A stretch of 46,933 nt of DNA from Saprospiraceae bacterium (GTDB taxonomy: Bacteria; Bacteroidota; Bacteroidia; Chitinophagales; Saprospiraceae): positions 1 through 46,933 of the forward strand of contig JAHDCZ010000011.1 in assembly GCA_020629615.1 (NCBI GenBank). Direction: 5' to 3'. Position numbers and translations under genes: made by a program. Every line of letters begins with the position of its first letter. The first letter of the stretch is position 1. Positions 44,685 to 46,933 of this stretch are shown here, piece after piece. The notes under the pieces are model-generated. The model saw nothing but the letters and a program-made list of their open reading frames with translations. It was not told the origin of the DNA and did not search any database.

Positions 44685-46454
44685 TTGTCAAAATTTAGAA
44701 GTCATAAAAGAAGAATTGACAATACTATGTGGCTAATAAAAGAGGGATTTAAGGAATATAAAATACAACTGGCTTCTGTCATTGATTCTTTGCATCAATT
44801 AACTAAAGAAATTGATCATAAACCGCTGATACAAACAGTCAGTGAAATTAAAGATCATATCAACGACCCTTTTCTATTTGTAATAGTGGGCGAAGTCAAA
44901 GCTGGAAAAAGCAGTTTTGTTAATGCTTTATTAGGTACGAAGGAAGAAATCTGCAAGGTAGCAGCTTCTCCTATGACTGATACCATTCAGCAAATCGTTT
45001 ATGGTGAAAAAACGGAAGAAATAAACATCAATCCATTTCTAAAGAAGATAACACATCCTGTTGATATTCTGAAGGAGATTGCTATCGTAGACACTCCTGG
45101 AACCAATACCATCATTGATCATCATCAAGAAATCACAGAGCGATTTATACCACATGCTGATCTAATCGTTTTTGTTTTTGAAGCCAAAAATCCATACCGA
45201 CAATCCTCATGGGAGTTTTTTAATTATATCAATGAAGCTTGGAGAAAAAAAATCATTTTTGTTTTACAACAAAAAGATTTAATGGAACCTAGTGACCTTC
45301 GGACCAATATTGAAGGAGTAAAATCGCAAGCGATTAAAAAAGGGATTGAAGAGCCAAATGTTTTCGATGTTTCTGCCAAGATGGAATTAGAAGAAAGAGA
45401 TAACAGTGGATTTGAAATTCTTAAAAGTTATATCCAAAAAAATATCACAGGAGGTAAAGCCCCATTTCTTAAACTGATAAACAATGCCTCTACTGCCCAA
45501 ACTATCAATTTGAAAATTGGAGAGAGTTTAAAAATCCGTGAAGAGCAATGGAAGCTAGATCAGGCATTTCGAGATGAAATCAAAAGTACCTTGGATCACC
45601 AAAGTTTAAAGACTGAAAAGCAAATTGATTTTTTGGTAGAAAACTTAGTAGCTAGCTATGCTAAAATTACACGAGAAACAGATCAGGAGTTAAGTGATGG
45701 ACTCTCATTCATTACCATGATCAAAAAATCGTTCTCCTCAATGTTTGGAACGAATGAAGGACCCAAAGAATGGTTGCAAAGATTAACTAAAGATTTTGAA
45801 CAACGTTTAAATATTTCATTAAAAGATAAGCTACAAAGCGGTGTGATCGATATTGCGGACAATATTCAAACCATGGCCAAATTGGTTGATTCTCAAGTCA
45901 AAAACAGTCCAACGGTACTTTTGAATAGTGATGAAATATTTGCTGACATTGCTGAGAAAAGAGCCAACATTTTGAAGGAGCTACAAATGACTTTTTCGGA
46001 CTTCATGAATAACTCAGAAAACTTTTATGATAAGGCAATGTTACACGAATCCGAGAACATGGCACCCAATTTAGCAGCAGGTAGTGGCATTGCAGTTATC
46101 GGTGTTATTCTTGCCACTGTTGTTAACGGTGCTGTTTTTGATATTACGGGAGGCATATTGACAACGATAGGACTCTTGTTTGCTGGAGCCTCTATTGGAT
46201 TCAAGAGGAGAAAAATTCTTCAGGGATATCGCAAGGAAATTGAAAGAGGAAGAATTCAGATAGAGAATGAAGTGACAGACAAACTGAAAAATTACACTTC
46301 AAAAATAAAAACGAGAATCGACAGCAATTTTGCACAATTTGACCAACACTTAGCGGATGAAGGAAGTAAAATTATCGCTTTAGGCAATCATCGTGAAGAC
46401 ATTGATAATCAATTAAAAAGGATAAAATCCAACCTACAAATCCAATTGAATTAA
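44685..46454 (+). CDS. Dynamin-like GTPase
   Basis: A 589-residue membrane-associated GTPase. The P-loop GEVKAGKSSFVNALLG is at 69-84, switch/G3 DTPGTNTII near 138, and a G4-like LQQKDLME near 203. A long helical stalk with heptad-like patterns follows (270-450). A hydrophobic hairpin (about 470-510, GIAVIGVILATVVNGAVF and ILTTIGLLFAGASIGF) and a final coiled coil complete the bacterial dynamin layout. The start is uncertain: TTG at 44685, or ATG at 44727 (MWLIKEG). It may remodel membranes or respond to membrane stress. It is divergent from the helicase gene. Confidence 0.85.
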   Translation: MSKFRSHKRRIDNTMWLIKEGFKEYKIQLASVIDSLHQLTKEIDHKPLIQTVSEIKDHINDPFLFVIVGEVKAGKSSFVNALLGTKEEICKVAASPMTDTIQQIVYGEKTEEININPFLKKITHPVDILKEIAIVDTPGTNTIIDHHQEITERFIPHADLIVFVFEAKNPYRQSSWEFFNYINEAWRKKIIFVLQQKDLMEPSDLRTNIEGVKSQAIKKGIEEPNVFDVSAKMELEERDNSGFEILKSYIQKNITGGKAPFLKLINNASTAQTINLKIGESLKIREEQWKLDQAFRDEIKSTLDHQSLKTEKQIDFLVENLVASYAKITRETDQELSDGLSFITMIKKSFSSMFGTNEGPKEWLQRLTKDFEQRLNISLKDKLQSGVIDIADNIQTMAKLVDSQVKNSPTVLLNSDEIFADIAEKRANILKELQMTFSDFMNNSENFYDKAMLHESENMAPNLAAGSGIAVIGVILATVVNGAVFDITGGILTTIGLLFAGASIGFKRRKILQGYRKEIERGRIQIENEVTDKLKNYTSKIKTRIDSNFAQFDQHLADEGSKIIALGNHREDIDNQLKRIKSNLQIQLN

Positions 46455-46481
46455 GTTTCGCTTAAAACTAAAATTCTAGGA

Positions 46482-46904
46482 TCATTCAAAAACCTCTTGA
46501 TACAAAATGGGTCTAGGATATTCTTCCGTAAGAACATGTCTCAATACATCAAAAGAAGTAACAACGCCTTTTAACTCATTTTCCAAATTCACCACAGGCA
46601 AGGATTTGAATCGCTTATCCATAAAGAGTTCGGCAGCTGTACCAACCTTATCAAGCGGGGTTATTTTAACCACTTTTCTAGTCATAATGTCGCTGACCGT
46701 TTTTCCTTCAAAACTTTGATTTTCCTTTTGCCAGCGCCATAAATCATAAGTCGTAACCCAACCAACCAATTTCCGATCCTCAACTACAGGTAACTGATTC
46801 AAACGCTCAGTTTCCATCAGATTGGTTAACTCTTCAATGGTATTGTTTGGACTAACTACTATGGGGTCTGTAGTCATGATTCGACGTACTTGTTCATTCA
46901 TCAT
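46482..46904 (-). CDS. Tandem CBS-domain protein
   Basis: A 140-residue protein made of two CBS domains (about 8-65 and 75-132), with RRIMTTDPIVVSPNNTIEEL and DIMTRKVVKITPLDKVGTAAEL as their starts. Such stand-alone pairs bind adenine nucleotides and often act as energy sensors. It has no catalytic domain. It converges with the GTPase gene, 27 bases apart; a functional link is not evident. The window ends 29 bases upstream of its start. Confidence 0.9.
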   Translation of the reverse strand: MMNEQVRRIMTTDPIVVSPNNTIEELTNLMETERLNQLPVVEDRKLVGWVTTYDLWRWQKENQSFEGKTVSDIMTRKVVKITPLDKVGTAAELFMDKRFKSLPVVNLENELKGVVTSFDVLRHVLTEEYPRPILYQEVFE

Positions 46905-46933
46905 GGCGGAAAGTATTTGGTTCTATAATTTTA

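Overview
The window looks like chromosomal DNA of a Bacteroidota bacterium. It is AT-rich, and several secreted proteins end in a type IX secretion (T9SS) sorting domain. There is a TonB-dependent receptor with a carboxypeptidase-like N-terminal domain, a DUF5686 outer-membrane protein, and one good TAnnTTTG promoter element. The tyrosine ammonia-lyase resembles the Flavobacterium johnsoniae enzyme. I cannot place it below phylum with confidence; a marine or environmental Flavobacteriia or Saprospiria-like lineage is plausible. I saw no rRNA, tRNA, IS element, phage gene or CRISPR array.

Layout. (1) 24-6135, plus strand: a secreted lamin-tail protein, a TonB-dependent receptor and a secreted two-HKD phospholipase D-like protein. 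They look like one locus, perhaps for extracellular nucleic acid or phosphodiester use. (2) 6210-7497, plus: a DUF6624 protein and a HAD phosphatase. (3) 7586-10171, minus: a DUF5686 outer-membrane protein. (4) 10328-41097: one large aryl-polyene/flexirubin-type pigment cluster. It has a five-gene plus-strand arm (10328-19961) and a 24-gene minus-strand arm (41097 back to 19967) that meet tail to tail five bases apart. (5) 41269-46904: a secreted PQQ-type sugar dehydrogenase, an SF1 helicase, a dynamin-like GTPase and a CBS-domain protein.

How the cluster probably works (inference from families). Tyrosine ammonia-lyase makes 4-coumarate, and one of two adenylate-forming enzymes loads it on an acyl carrier protein. 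Three ketosynthases with intact Cys-His-His triads, a degenerate ketosynthase (chain-length-factor-like) and a half-length ketosynthase-like protein work with a FabG ketoreductase and two hot-dog dehydratases. They extend the starter into a conjugated polyene on two or three ACPs, which are activated by a cluster-encoded AcpS. A halogenase-like flavoenzyme, two CrtI-like oxidoreductases, another FAD enzyme and a methyltransferase domain could tailor the head group or chain. Acyltransferases (LpxL-like, PlsC-like, and a condensation-domain-like HHxxxD protein) could esterify the product. An RND/MMPL transporter domain, a LolA-like protein and a small lipoprotein suggest delivery to the outer membrane. 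A GT2-DUF2062 protein and a polysaccharide deacetylase hint at a sugar or lipid-linked step.

The most notable points are the 1277-residue transporter-acyltransferase-methyltransferase fusion and the unusual ketosynthase set. The compact AcpS-ACP-condensation-FAD-ligase-CrtI block is also notable. No recognisable darA/darB (dialkylresorcinol-forming) genes are present, although both flanks of the cluster are visible. A 13-14 bp DNA motif recurs inside unrelated genes in different reading frames.
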